This document shows positions 7,874 through 15,026 of a stretch of DNA of 15,117 nucleotides, piece after piece (positions within the stretch are counted from its first letter, which is position 1; each line of letters begins with the position of its first letter). The translations under genes were made by a program, and so were the position numbers. Source of the stretch: Acidimicrobiaceae bacterium. Lineage in GTDB: Bacteria > Actinomycetota > Acidimicrobiia > Acidimicrobiales > Microtrichaceae. The notes beneath the pieces are model-generated. The model was not told the DNA's origin, ran no database searches, and worked only from the letters and a program-made list of their open reading frames with translations. The stretch lies in NCBI GenBank assembly GCA_003514205.1, contig DORQ01000301.1, forward strand, positions 1 to 15,117, read 5' to 3'.

Positions 7874-8963
7874 AGACAGATAGGGTGGCACCCAACGCCG
7901 GGCGAGAGTCACCACCCACACGGCGGATCCAAGCATCTGGATCGCGGATCTCAACCAACGTAGGGAGTTCGTTGGGGCCGTGAAATGCCCGTTCCAGCAC
8001 CGCTGCTCCAGCTCGCTGCTCTACGGCCTCTATGAAGCGTTCACCCTGCTCATACTGGTTCATCTTCGCTTCCATACCAATGAGCTTCTGGAGAAGCTTG
8101 GCTGGGGCCGACTGTTCAGTCCGCCGCCCGCGGAGCACTGCGCCAAATCGGTCGGCCGACGGAATCTCGTCGCCGCCAGCGCGATCCATCGTGATGTCGC
8201 CATGGCCTTCAAGAAGACTCATCAATCCGCCGATTCGATTCATCGACGCCCGCTGTTCAGCTGAGGCAAACAGCGTCACAACTCCACCGTCATCGAGTGG
8301 ATTCGTCCTTGTCCGTAGCGCTTCCGCAACTCTGCCGATCGCAGCAAACAAACGAGCGGGGTCAGGATCAGCAAGGGACATCATGGTGGAGACCTGTTCC
8401 AAGAAATAGGTCCGCAGCCAGGGCTTCGCAGTGAATTGGGTTCGATGCGTGACCTCGTGAAGCGCAATCCACAGTCGGAACTCGCGAGGGGCGAAACTGA
8501 AGCGCTTTTCAAGCGCCAAGATGTTGGGACCGACGTAATACACCAAGTCTTGGTCTTCAGGGTTGTCGTCCTCGAGTACCAGCAGATCGTATTGGCCAAG
8601 AACCCGAGTGGACATCCAGCCGAGGACGAATCCAAGTTCCGCTCCAGCAATCCGGGAACCAATGATGTTTGCGGGCCCAAAGACCAGGTTGGATTCAAGG
8701 CGATCCGTCAGAGGTTTCAACATTCGCTGGAACGACGCAATGTTGGCGCGAATCCAATCCTTGCGATCCACAACACGTGCCCGCGCTAACCCCGATTCGG
8801 AGGTCCACCCCGTATGAGACTCAACAAGGATCTGGGCCTGGGCAGTCAGCTCCTCGAAATCGGGTGCCAAGGAGCGATACAGGTAGGAGTTGGAGAGCTC
8901 ATCACGTTGGGCAATGCGAGTCGCGACCGCCTCAGCTGTTTTCCAATCAACTGCACCGGGCAT
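7872..8963 (-). CDS. DUF2342 zinc-dependent metalloprotease-like protein
   Basis: This protein belongs to the DUF2342 family of actinobacterial predicted zincins (M. tuberculosis Rv3626c, also next to tilS), sometimes labelled F420-biosynthesis-associated because of phyletic distribution. From the ATG at 8963 it has 363 residues. The zinc motif is LHEVTH (H169, E170, H173), and LLEGHGD (251-257) supplies a likely third ligand, E252. VFGPANIIGSRIAGAELGFVLGWMSTRVLGQYD (94-126) is the conserved helical lead-in. There is no signal peptide, so it is probably cytoplasmic. The substrate is unknown. An ATG at 9011 would add 16 residues; I prefer 8963 because GGGAG lies five bases upstream and the family usually begins close to VDW. 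The family name is firm; protease activity is inferred. Confidence 0.88.
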   Translation of the reverse strand: MPGAVDWKTAEAVATRIAQRDELSNSYLYRSLAPDFEELTAQAQILVESHTGWTSESGLARARVVDRKDWIRANIASFQRMLKPLTDRLESNLVFGPANIIGSRIAGAELGFVLGWMSTRVLGQYDLLVLEDDNPEDQDLVYYVGPNILALEKRFSFAPREFRLWIALHEVTHRTQFTAKPWLRTYFLEQVSTMMSLADPDPARLFAAIGRVAEALRTRTNPLDDGGVVTLFASAEQRASMNRIGGLMSLLEGHGDITMDRAGGDEIPSADRFGAVLRGRRTEQSAPAKLLQKLIGMEAKMNQYEQGERFIEAVEQRAGAAVLERAFHGPNELPTLVEIRDPDAWIRRVGGDSRPALGATLSV

Positions 8964-9092
8964 AGCCACTCCCACCGAGAACTGGTGTTTCCGGCATAGA
9001 CCGATGTCCATCCCGCCCCGAAAGCCTAGGCCGGAATCAGCTGGGATTCGCCAGCAACCCCGAATTACCTCAGCGAGGCCGCTTGCCAGGTG

Positions 9093-9263
9093 CTACTGAT
9101 GAGGTGGGTAGCGGGTCTTGGTGACCTTCACGAGATACAAACCAAGCGCAACAATGACCGCCAGAATCGTCAACGCCGCAAGGGGCACTGCCAACCAAAA
9201 GTGCCAAACGGTTGCAAGCAGTGCGGCGAGGGAGGCAGGGATCGCAGTCATCTCTCCAAGCAT
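9093..9263 (-). CDS. Small single-pass membrane protein, 56 residues
   Basis: This short gene lies between rsrA and the DUF2342 gene. Read from the ATG at 9263 it begins MLGEMTAIPASLAALL, has a strongly hydrophobic helix about residues 22-45 (FWLAVPLAALTILAVIVALG), and ends with a basic, proline-containing tail KVTKTRYPPHQ. A second in-frame ATG at 9251 would give 52 residues. A hydrophobic helix followed by Lys/Arg residues is the pattern of a real small membrane protein and is unlikely by chance. It fits the spacing of the array: 51 bases after rsrA and 129 before the next start. The Shine-Dalgarno is weak. I recognise no family; a role near the redox sigma pair or in cell-envelope stress would be guesswork. 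Confidence 0.6.
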   Translation of the reverse strand: MLGEMTAIPASLAALLATVWHFWLAVPLAALTILAVIVALGLYLVKVTKTRYPPHQ

Positions 9264-9314
9264 AGGTCCGCTGGGGCAAATGAAACCAAATGCCTCACGT
9301 GTTCAGGAACCGGC

Positions 9315-9563
9315 TCAGGAAGATTCCGATGAGGCATCAGCTTGGTGAAGCACTGACTCAATTCTGGACCGAAGCTCCTCGGGTACTCGATCACGACATC
9401 GATGAGCAATCACCTTTCGCAGCTCCGCCTCGAAATCGAAGGCCTCCAGGCAGGGCGAACACTCCCTCAAATGCGCCTCGATGGTGGCCCGATGTTCCTC
9501 AGTCAGCTCAGAATCGAGATAGATGTACAACTGATTCAGCGCTTCATCGCAATGTTCGGACAT
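9315..9563 (-). CDS. rsrA: RsrA-like zinc anti-sigma factor (thiol redox switch)
   Basis: This 82-residue ZAS-family anti-sigma factor binds and silences the partner ECF sigma factor and releases it when thiols are oxidised. The key residues are C5, H31, C35, C38 and C56 (HLRECSPC is the Hx3Cx2C motif). Their spacing equals that of Streptomyces RsrA (C11, H37, C41, C44, C62), so the zinc site and the redox-active cysteines are all present. The N-terminal LNQLYIYLDSELTEEH also fits. The start is the ATG at 9563, one base after the sigma-factor stop (TGAgATG); the frame is open further upstream to 9632 but that overlaps the sigma gene. Tight linkage implies stoichiometric coexpression. In mycothiol-containing actinobacteria this is called the mycothiol-system anti-sigma-R factor. 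Confidence 0.9.
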   Translation of the reverse strand: MSEHCDEALNQLYIYLDSELTEEHRATIEAHLRECSPCLEAFDFEAELRKVIAHRCRDRVPEELRSRIESVLHQADASSESS

Positions 9564-9564
9564 C

Positions 9565-10164
9565 TCAGGCACCCACGACGTTGTTCGGAGCGAGATCGTC
9601 ACCCTCGGGGACGAGTCGTCGCTCAGTTGCAAACTCCCACAACGCCTTCTGCAACGCTTTTCTTCCCCGATGAAGCCGACTCATCACCGTTCCGATCGGA
9701 ACATCAAGAATTTCGGCGATCTCCTTATAGGAAAATCCCTCAACATCGGCCAACAAGACCGGAAGCCGGAACGACTCAGGAAGCCCTTCCAACGCCGCCT
9801 TCACCTCGCCGTCGGTGGTGAAGTCCATCAAGGCATCCTCGGCGCTTTTCCCGAGTTCCGAGGTGGTGACGCTTCCAAGACGCTTGTAGAGGTAGAGGTC
9901 TTCAATCTCGCCGAGATCCTCCTCGATCGGTCGTCGCTGCTTCGCCCGATACGAGTTGATGAAGGCGTTGGTCTGTATTCGATACAGCCAGGCACGAAGG
10001 TTCGTACCTTCCTCGAAACCTTTGAAACCGCGGTACGCGCGCAGGTACGTCTCCTGTACGAGATCCTCCGCATCCGCTGAGTTTCGGGTCATTCGAAGCG
10101 CCGCTGCGTAGAGCGCGTCCATGTGGATCATCGCCAACTTCGCGAACTCTGCCTGATCAGCCAT
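9565..10164 (-). CDS. sigR: ECF RNA polymerase sigma factor, SigR/SigH type
   Basis: This is a 199-residue ECF sigma factor of the oxidative/thiol-stress group. Region 2 is clear: [20 protein letters not shown] followed by [19 protein letters not shown]. Region 4 has [48 protein letters not shown], an HTH for the -35 element. The linker and the partner RsrA place it with SigR (Streptomyces) and SigH (Mycobacterium), which control thioredoxin and mycothiol genes. The start is the ATG at 10164; the open frame upstream to 10278 overlaps the divergent gene and lacks family similarity. The ATG lies within a short inverted repeat and has no good Shine-Dalgarno. I searched the upstream region for an autoregulatory GGAAT...GTT promoter and did not find one. 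Confidence 0.93.
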   Translation of the reverse strand: MADQAEFAKLAMIHMDALYAAALRMTRNSADAEDLVQETYLRAYRGFKGFEEGTNLRAWLYRIQTNAFINSYRAKQRRPIEEDLGEIEDLYLYKRLGSVTTSELGKSAEDALMDFTTDGEVKAALEGLPESFRLPVLLADVEGFSYKEIAEILDVPIGTVMSRLHRGRKALQKALWEFATERRLVPEGDDLAPNNVVGA

Positions 10165-10174
10165 TGGGCAATGG
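10161..10174. repeat. Inverted repeat over the sigR start codon
   Basis: CCATTG-GG-CAATGG is a perfect 6-bp inverted repeat with a two-base centre. In the sigR mRNA the AUG lies in the 3' arm, so a 5-bp stem with a 4-base loop could mask the start codon. It could also be a protein-binding site. The stem is short, so chance is possible. Confidence 0.35.
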
Positions 10175-10187
10175 TACGACATCACCT

Positions 10188-10197
10188 CGGACGTCCG
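10188..10197. repeat. Palindrome in the sigR/NuoF-like divergent region
   Basis: CGGACGTCCG is a perfect 10-bp palindrome, about 24 bases from the sigR start and 30 from the NuoF-like ATG. It is well placed to be an operator acting on both genes, but there is no independent support. Confidence 0.3.
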
Positions 10198-10226
10198 CGA
10201 GCGTCGCACCTGCGCCCATTCGGTCG

Positions 10227-11639
10227 ATGGCATATGGTGCGGGCGTGGCAGACTCCTATCTCCTTCCGAGCCAACCAATTCGGACCTTCACCGACCTCTG
10301 CGCGTGGAGGGGTTGTGATTCGGTGGAGCGCTCGAAGGGCATCGCCCCCTCCGGACTTCGAGATCTGTTCGACTCCGCAGGTTTGCGCAGTCGCGATCAG
10401 GTGGCACAACGGCTTGGCAATTCCTGGAGCGCATTCGCGGCAAGCCCAGAGGAGACAGGAACCCGATACCTGTTGGTCGACGCAACTGACTCAGAACCCG
10501 GGTCATTCGTCGATCGAACCCTGCTAGCGCGCAACCCGCTTGCGATCCTCGAAGGAACCGCCATCGCTGCACGTTCACTTGGCGTCGCTGAATCATTCAT
10601 CGTCGTCGATCGCGAGGCCACCTCGGAATACGAGCTCATCACCGACGCACTCGCTGCAGCCGAGATGGCCGGATGGTGTGAGGACGTGAGCATCAAATGC
10701 ATTCGGGTCGATCAGTCGTACCTTCTTCGCGACCCACGAGCTCTCCTCGAAGCAGCTGAAGGACGCGAAGCACTGCCACGCCTCTACCCTGCGCTGCTCG
10801 ATGGGCTTTTCTCCGTTCCAGACCGACAACCCCATGAGCTCAACTCACTCCCGCTCGTCGCCAATCCCACGCTGGTCGAAACTGCAGAGACCATGGCCAA
10901 CCTCGGTGCGATCGTGGCCAACGGTGCCTCGTGGTTCCGCTCCCGAGGAACGCCGATCTCCCCTGGTTCGATCTTGTGCACCATCAGTGGAGACGTAACG
11001 GTTGCGACAGTCGCAGAGGTCGAGTTGGGCGAAAAGCTCAGCACCGTCATTGAACGGCACTCACACGGAACCATCGGTGGGCAACCAAAGGCAGTTCTGA
11101 GCGGTGCGAGTTCACAGGTACTCACACGGTCGCGGCTCAACGCTCCGCTGAGCTGGGAAGGGCTTGCGGCCGTCGGAGCCAACCTGGGGCGTGCCGCATT
11201 CCTCGTCTTCGGGGAGTCCACAAATATGGTGACCGTTGCCCGCGACGTCGCTGCATTCCTCTATGTCGAATCGTGCGCATTGTGCCCAGCCTGCAAGTTC
11301 GGCGGCGGAGAGGTCACCGCATATCTTTCCAAACTGACCTCGCCAGATGGCACTCGAGAGGACGCCGAACGGCTACTCACCAGACTCACGTCTGTGGCCG
11401 ACAATCGGCGTTGCGACCTCGCGGCTCAACTACAAGAGGTCATCACCTCAATCCTCCGCGCCTTCCCGGGCGACCTCGCCTCGGCACCAGCGATCTCCCC
11501 TCCGACAGAGTGGCCGCTGCTGTTCGGCCGTCTCGCAACACTGGACAACGGTCTCGCGTCCATCGATCAAAAGCAGCGCTACAAAAGCCCAGACGGCAGC
11601 TACCACAGCGAGCCGGTGCAGCTCACAAGGTGGCGGTAG
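10227..11639 (+). CDS. NuoF-like iron-sulfur protein with degenerate FMN/NADH site
   Basis: This 470-residue protein resembles NADH dehydrogenase subunit F along its length. [17 protein letters not shown] (81-97) matches the YxxxNADESEPGTxKDR segment, [11 protein letters not shown] follows as in NuoF, an SLBB-like part spans about 245-300, and the N3 4Fe-4S ligands C350, C353, C356 ([13 protein letters not shown]) and C396 are kept at canonical spacing. The FMN/NADH loops are not: where NuoF has GLRGRGGAGFPTGLKW this has [16 protein letters not shown] (52-67), and AYICGEETALLESLEG is replaced by [16 protein letters not shown] (164-179). It stands alone, with no nuo genes nearby. Classical NADH:flavin activity is therefore doubtful; electron relay through the cluster is inferred. 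The start is ATG 10227 or GTG 10245; neither has a clear ribosome site. Transcribed divergently from sigR. Confidence 0.82.
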   Translation: MAYGAGVADSYLLPSQPIRTFTDLCAWRGCDSVERSKGIAPSGLRDLFDSAGLRSRDQVAQRLGNSWSAFAASPEETGTRYLLVDATDSEPGSFVDRTLLARNPLAILEGTAIAARSLGVAESFIVVDREATSEYELITDALAAAEMAGWCEDVSIKCIRVDQSYLLRDPRALLEAAEGREALPRLYPALLDGLFSVPDRQPHELNSLPLVANPTLVETAETMANLGAIVANGASWFRSRGTPISPGSILCTISGDVTVATVAEVELGEKLSTVIERHSHGTIGGQPKAVLSGASSQVLTRSRLNAPLSWEGLAAVGANLGRAAFLVFGESTNMVTVARDVAAFLYVESCALCPACKFGGGEVTAYLSKLTSPDGTREDAERLLTRLTSVADNRRCDLAAQLQEVITSILRAFPGDLASAPAISPPTEWPLLFGRLATLDNGLASIDQKQRYKSPDGSYHSEPVQLTRWR

Positions 11640-11968
11640 GTCGAGCGATCGATCGATCAGACGTCAATGAAGAATCTGAGGTGCCAGTCGTGGGCGAGGC
11701 TGGCCGTGAACGAAGCCATGTCTTGCAATAGCTGCAGCGCTCTGACCTTCCCGCAAGGAATCCTGCACAGTGTTCGCAACCGTTGGTAGTAGCCATCATG
11801 GTCCCCGTTCAGGTGGATCGCCGTTGACCACACCCTTCAGATAGTGAACAGAATCTGCACCGCTGATACCACTAGGTAATACCGCCCAGCTACGCTTCAA
11901 GGCGACCCGTAGCACCAGCGACACCCTCAGCCGCTTCTCACGTCGAACACCTCATGGAGCGACCCGCA
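11640..11968. other. Gap with no convincing gene; possible short minus-strand ORF
   Basis: This stretch after the NuoF-like stop holds no recognisable gene or strong terminator. It begins with GATCGATCGATC (11646-11657). On the minus strand an open frame runs from GTG 11833 to TGA 11657 (58 codons). Its translation ends LQLLQDMASFTASLAHDWHLRFFIDV-type text, somewhat protein-like but without a known motif, ATG or ribosome site. It could be a small gene, a remnant of a lost gene, or chance. Frames before it on the same strand are interrupted by a stop just upstream. The promoter of the next plus-strand gene should lie here, but I could not pair a convincing -35 and -10. Confidence 0.3.
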
Positions 11969-12367
11969 ATGGCATCAGACAGCGCTCGAATTGTCCGCTC
12001 CCTGGCTGGCGTCTACAACGCAAACGGCACCCTTGCTGGGGAGATCCGCTACTTCCTTGGGAAACGCTTTGGCACCGCGCACTGCGCTTTATGCGACATC
12101 ACCCATGGCTTGGTTTCGGAGAAGGCCGATTGGCGAGCTTGCACAACCGCCTTGACTATCCCGTTCCAGACCTACCACCTCAACGACCAGCCCGAAGCTG
12201 TGAGCGAGGCGGCTGAGGGCCGAGCGCCCGTGGTACTCGCGGAGTGCGAGGAGGGCTGGGTCGTGCTGCTGGAACCCGAGCACCTAGAAGCGTGCAACAA
12301 GGACGTAGAGACCTTCACACAAGTGATGCAAACGAGACTTGGCCTCCTAGGCTTGACGTTGCCCTAA
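11969..12367 (+). CDS. Conserved-looking hypothetical protein with HCALCDITHG motif
   Basis: I do not recognise a named family with certainty. The protein has 132 residues from the ATG at 11969. SLAGVYNANGTLAGEIRYFLGK (11-32) is followed by H38-C39-A-L-C42-D-I-T-H46, a CxxC flanked by histidines that could bind metal or act as a redox pair. The rest looks like a small alpha/beta fold (ADWRACTTALTIPFQTYHLN, APVVLAECEEGWVVLLEPEHLE) ending in an amphipathic helix. I have the impression of similar actinobacterial hypotheticals with this N-terminal pattern, but cannot verify it. An ATG at 11954 would add five residues; GGAG nine bases upstream supports 11969. No signal peptide or membrane segment. 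It precedes the sugar genes by about 95 bases and may or may not be cotranscribed. Confidence 0.7.
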   Translation: MASDSARIVRSLAGVYNANGTLAGEIRYFLGKRFGTAHCALCDITHGLVSEKADWRACTTALTIPFQTYHLNDQPEAVSEAAEGRAPVVLAECEEGWVVLLEPEHLEACNKDVETFTQVMQTRLGLLGLTLP

Positions 12368-12420
12368 CTAGTCGGTACCCATGACTGGTTGGTCTGCGGG
12401 AGCGGACGACGCAAGAACCT

Positions 12421-12438
12421 CGCGGCGCAACCGCCGTG
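12421..12438 (+). other. GC-rich hairpin upstream of the methyltransferase start
   Basis: CGCGGCG-CAAC-CGCCGTG can fold into a 7-bp stem (one G-U pair) with a 4-base loop, ending 23 bases before the ATG at 12462. No T-run follows, so it is not a standard terminator; a leader structure is possible. If translation began at the upstream ATG (12381), this would be coding sequence. Confidence 0.3.
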
Positions 12439-12461
12439 ACAAACTGAGAACGAGATACACG

Positions 12462-13697
12462 ATGGAATCTGGTGGAACACAGACAACAAACTGCAGGTCC
12501 TGTGGCGGCACAGACCTTCATCCGGTGGTGGACCTTGGTTCCACGCCAATAGCCAATGCACTTCTGTCTACTGCCGATCAACCTGTCGACTCCTATCCGC
12601 TGGGCACGGTGTTTTGCGCAGATTGCTCCTTGGTTCAACTCAGCTTCGCTCTGCCGGCCGACGCGATCTTCGACGAGGACTACCCCTACTTCTCCTCCTT
12701 CTCGGCGGCGCTGTGTGACCACGCGGCGGCACATGTCGACAACCTCATCGCCTCGCGCGGTCTTGGCCCAGACTCCTTTGCTGTTGAGGTGGCCAGCAAC
12801 GATGGATACCTGTTGCGCAACTTCGTAGCAGCTGGCATTCCGGCGCTGGGGATCGACCCCTCCCCCGGGCCCGCAGCTGCAGCCGAAGAGGTTGGCGTAC
12901 CAACGATCGTGGGCTTCTTCGGAACAGAGGCGGCCAACAAGATCGTTGCGGAGCACGGCCACGCCCACGTGATCATCGCCAATAACGTCATGGCCCATGT
13001 GCCGGAACTGAACGATTTCGTCGGAGGATTTGCCACACTGCTCGCGGAGGACGGTGTCCTGACAGTTGAGAATCCGTACGTGCGCGACATGATTCAACAC
13101 GTCGAGTTCGACACCATCTATCACGAGCACTACTGCTACTACTCCTGCATGGCGGTGGAGGCCCTCATGGCCCGCCACGGGCTCTACCTCAACGATGTTG
13201 AGTACTTCCCCGACATGCATGGCGGCACGCTGAGGTGGCACATCGAGCGGACTCCACATCGCACAACTCGTTGCCAGGACATGCTGGATGCGGAGCGGGC
13301 CCTCGGCATGGCGGAGCCAGGGTTTTACGCTGACTACGCCACGAAGGTAACCGAATGCCAGCAGGGTCTTCGCGACCTGCTCGCCACCTTCGCCGCTGAG
13401 GGAAAAACAGTTGCCGCATACGGTGCTGCTGCGAAGGGCGCAACCTTGTTGAACAGCACCGGCATCGGCAACGACGTGGTTCGCTACGTCGTTGACCGCA
13501 ACACGCACAAGCAGCACAAGTTCATCCCCGGCTGCACACTGGAGATCCGCCCCGTTGAGGTACTCCTTGAGGATCAGCCCGACTATCTGCTGTTGCTTGC
13601 TTGGAACTTCGCCGACGAAATCATGAGCCAACAACAGGAGTACGCTTCTCGAGGTGGCCAATTCGTCGTCCCGGTTCCCATGCCGAGAATCGTCTGA
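12462..13697 (+). CDS. SAM-dependent sugar C-methyltransferase (TylC3/TcaB9-like)
   Basis: This 411-residue protein has the three-part structure of NDP-4-keto-deoxysugar C-methyltransferases. The N-terminal zinc domain has C11-x2-C14 and C52-x2-C55 (Methyltransf_13 type). The SAM-binding Rossmann core begins VEVASNDGYLLRNF (108-121), and TVENPYVRDM with IYHEHYCYYS (219-228) carries the His/Glu pair used for deprotonation in TcaB9-like enzymes. The C-terminal domain (Methyltransf_14 type) has VAAYGAAAKGATLLNSTGI (317-335) and YVVDRNTHKQHKFIPG. The length matches TcaB9. The likely reaction is C-methylation of a nucleotide-activated keto sugar; the exact sugar cannot be read. An ATG at 12381 would add 27 Arg-rich residues unlike the family. 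No strong Shine-Dalgarno. It probably forms an operon with the next two genes. Confidence 0.9.
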   Translation: MESGGTQTTNCRSCGGTDLHPVVDLGSTPIANALLSTADQPVDSYPLGTVFCADCSLVQLSFALPADAIFDEDYPYFSSFSAALCDHAAAHVDNLIASRGLGPDSFAVEVASNDGYLLRNFVAAGIPALGIDPSPGPAAAAEEVGVPTIVGFFGTEAANKIVAEHGHAHVIIANNVMAHVPELNDFVGGFATLLAEDGVLTVENPYVRDMIQHVEFDTIYHEHYCYYSCMAVEALMARHGLYLNDVEYFPDMHGGTLRWHIERTPHRTTRCQDMLDAERALGMAEPGFYADYATKVTECQQGLRDLLATFAAEGKTVAAYGAAAKGATLLNSTGIGNDVVRYVVDRNTHKQHKFIPGCTLEIRPVEVLLEDQPDYLLLLAWNFADEIMSQQQEYASRGGQFVVPVPMPRIV

Positions 13698-13766
13698 ACC
13701 TCACGTCGTTTGGTCATAGCATTCTCAGGCTCGGTCAACTGGCAGGCGGAAGGTCAGCGAACAGTC

Positions 13767-15026
13767 ATGCGACAACTCATCGAAGCGCTCTACCCAATCT
13801 GTAGGAGCATCACCGGGCCTGGCGTTCGCGCCACACTGGATCTGATCGGCCAGCAGATCGACCTCGACCGACCGAAACTTCCCACGGGTACCCGGATCCA
13901 TGATTGGACTGTTCCTCAGGAATGGGAACTCACTGGCGCCTACCTCAGCCACGCTGGCGATGACACTCGGATCGTCGATGCTGCGGAAAGCAATCTCCAT
14001 GTCGTGAACTTCAGCACCTCAGTTGATGCGGTCATGAGCCTCGAGGAACTCCGTCCGCATCTCCACACGCTGCCAGATCGCCCCGATTGCGTTCCGTACC
14101 GGACGAGCTACTACCACCCTGCTTGGGGGCTGTGCCTGACTGACAATCAGCTCAACGGGCTCGCCGAGGGCGACTATCGAGTCAGAATTGACACCCACCA
14201 TCGAGATGGCTTCCTTGAATGGGGCGAGTGCACTATCGAGGGCAGCACCCGCGAAACCGTGCTGCTGACGACACATATCTGCCACCCTTCCCTTGCCAAC
14301 GACAACCTCTCGGGAATAGCGGTCCTCACAGCGTTGGCAAAGTTCATCGCCTCAGCACCACGGCGTCTCACCTACAAGTTGCTCTTCATTCCCGGAACCA
14401 TCGGATCCATTGGTTGGCTTGCAACCAACCCTGAGGCAGCGGCCGCAGTGACCGCTGGACTGGTGATCACCGGGCTCGGCGATACTAGCGATTTCACCTA
14501 CAAGAGGTCCCAGCAAGGTGACGCAACCATCGATCGTGTTCTTGAGGTGTTGCTGCGAGATAGGGGCCAGGGTCAGCTGATCGATTTCACACCGTATGGG
14601 TATGACGAGCGCCAGTTCTGCTCTCCCGGCTACAACATGGGGGTTGGGCGCCTCACCCGTGGAGTCCACGGTGAGTATCCCGAATACCACACCTCTGCCG
14701 ACAACCTTGGGTTCATTCAGGACGAGGCCCTCGCAGAGTCGCTTGAACTTCTGACAGAAGTTGTCGAATCGTTGGAATCGAATCGCAGATATGTCAACCT
14801 CGCTCCCTACGGCGAGCCACAGCTAGGCAAACGCGGCATCTACTCAAGCGTGGGCGGGGCGATCGACCAGAAGTCGGTGGAGATGGGCTACCTCTGGGTG
14901 CTCAATCAGAGTGACGGCCTCACCGACCTCTGCGCCATTGCGTCGCGTTCAGGGTTGGCCTATTCAGCCGTCGCCACCGCTGCTGATCGGCTCAAGGACC
15001 ACGACCTTCTTGGGGATCCGAAGTGA
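13767..15026 (+). CDS. DUF4910 aminopeptidase-like zinc protein with C-terminal winged helix
   Basis: This 419-residue protein belongs to the DUF4910/COG4310 family, M28-like zinc aminopeptidases often seen in polysaccharide and sugar clusters. It opens with MRQLIEALYPICRSITGPGVRATL, the typical N terminus. LTTHICHPSLANDNLSGIAVL (168-186) supplies likely zinc ligands H170 and D179; FIPGTIGSIGWLATN (207-221), GYDERQFCSPGYN (278-290) and YHTSADNLGF (307-316, H308) complete the catalytic domain. The end (KSVEMGYLWVLNQSDGLTDLCAIASRSGL) is a helix-turn-helix-like domain. No signal peptide, so probably cytoplasmic. A TTG at 13710 would add 19 residues; I prefer the ATG because it matches the family start. 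GGAAGG is present but rather far upstream. The substrate is unknown; context suggests removing or sensing an amide on a sugar intermediate, which is inference. Confidence 0.87.
   Translation: MRQLIEALYPICRSITGPGVRATLDLIGQQIDLDRPKLPTGTRIHDWTVPQEWELTGAYLSHAGDDTRIVDAAESNLHVVNFSTSVDAVMSLEELRPHLHTLPDRPDCVPYRTSYYHPAWGLCLTDNQLNGLAEGDYRVRIDTHHRDGFLEWGECTIEGSTRETVLLTTHICHPSLANDNLSGIAVLTALAKFIASAPRRLTYKLLFIPGTIGSIGWLATNPEAAAAVTAGLVITGLGDTSDFTYKRSQQGDATIDRVLEVLLRDRGQGQLIDFTPYGYDERQFCSPGYNMGVGRLTRGVHGEYPEYHTSADNLGFIQDEALAESLELLTEVVESLESNRRYVNLAPYGEPQLGKRGIYSSVGGAIDQKSVEMGYLWVLNQSDGLTDLCAIASRSGLAYSAVATAADRLKDHDLLGDPK

Noticed and set aside
9070..9279. A 69-codon minus-strand frame rich in Cys and Arg between rsrA and the DUF2342 gene
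   Set aside because: An overlapping minus-strand frame (9093-9263) has a clean transmembrane helix and fits gene spacing better; the Cys-rich one shows no motif.
10165..10300. SigR/SigH-type autoregulatory promoter (GGAAT, then GTT)
   Set aside because: I read both strands and found no GGAA-N16-20-GTT pair; a GGAAGG occurs but without a partner.
11646..11657. GATCGATCGATC tandem/palindromic run as a possible origin or Dam-type site
   Set aside because: Only three units, no other origin features, and no reason to expect GATC function in this lineage.
12315..13661. A 448-codon open frame on the minus strand opposite the methyltransferase
   Set aside because: The plus strand encodes a complete, motif-rich methyltransferase; the antisense product is rich in Val/Arg/Gly without any motif and is a by-product of GC-rich codon usage.
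13974..14411. Loss of catalytic residues in the DUF4910 protein (IPGTIGS instead of an IPETIGS I half-remembered)
   Set aside because: I am not certain which form is usual in the family, so I do not claim a missing catalytic residue.
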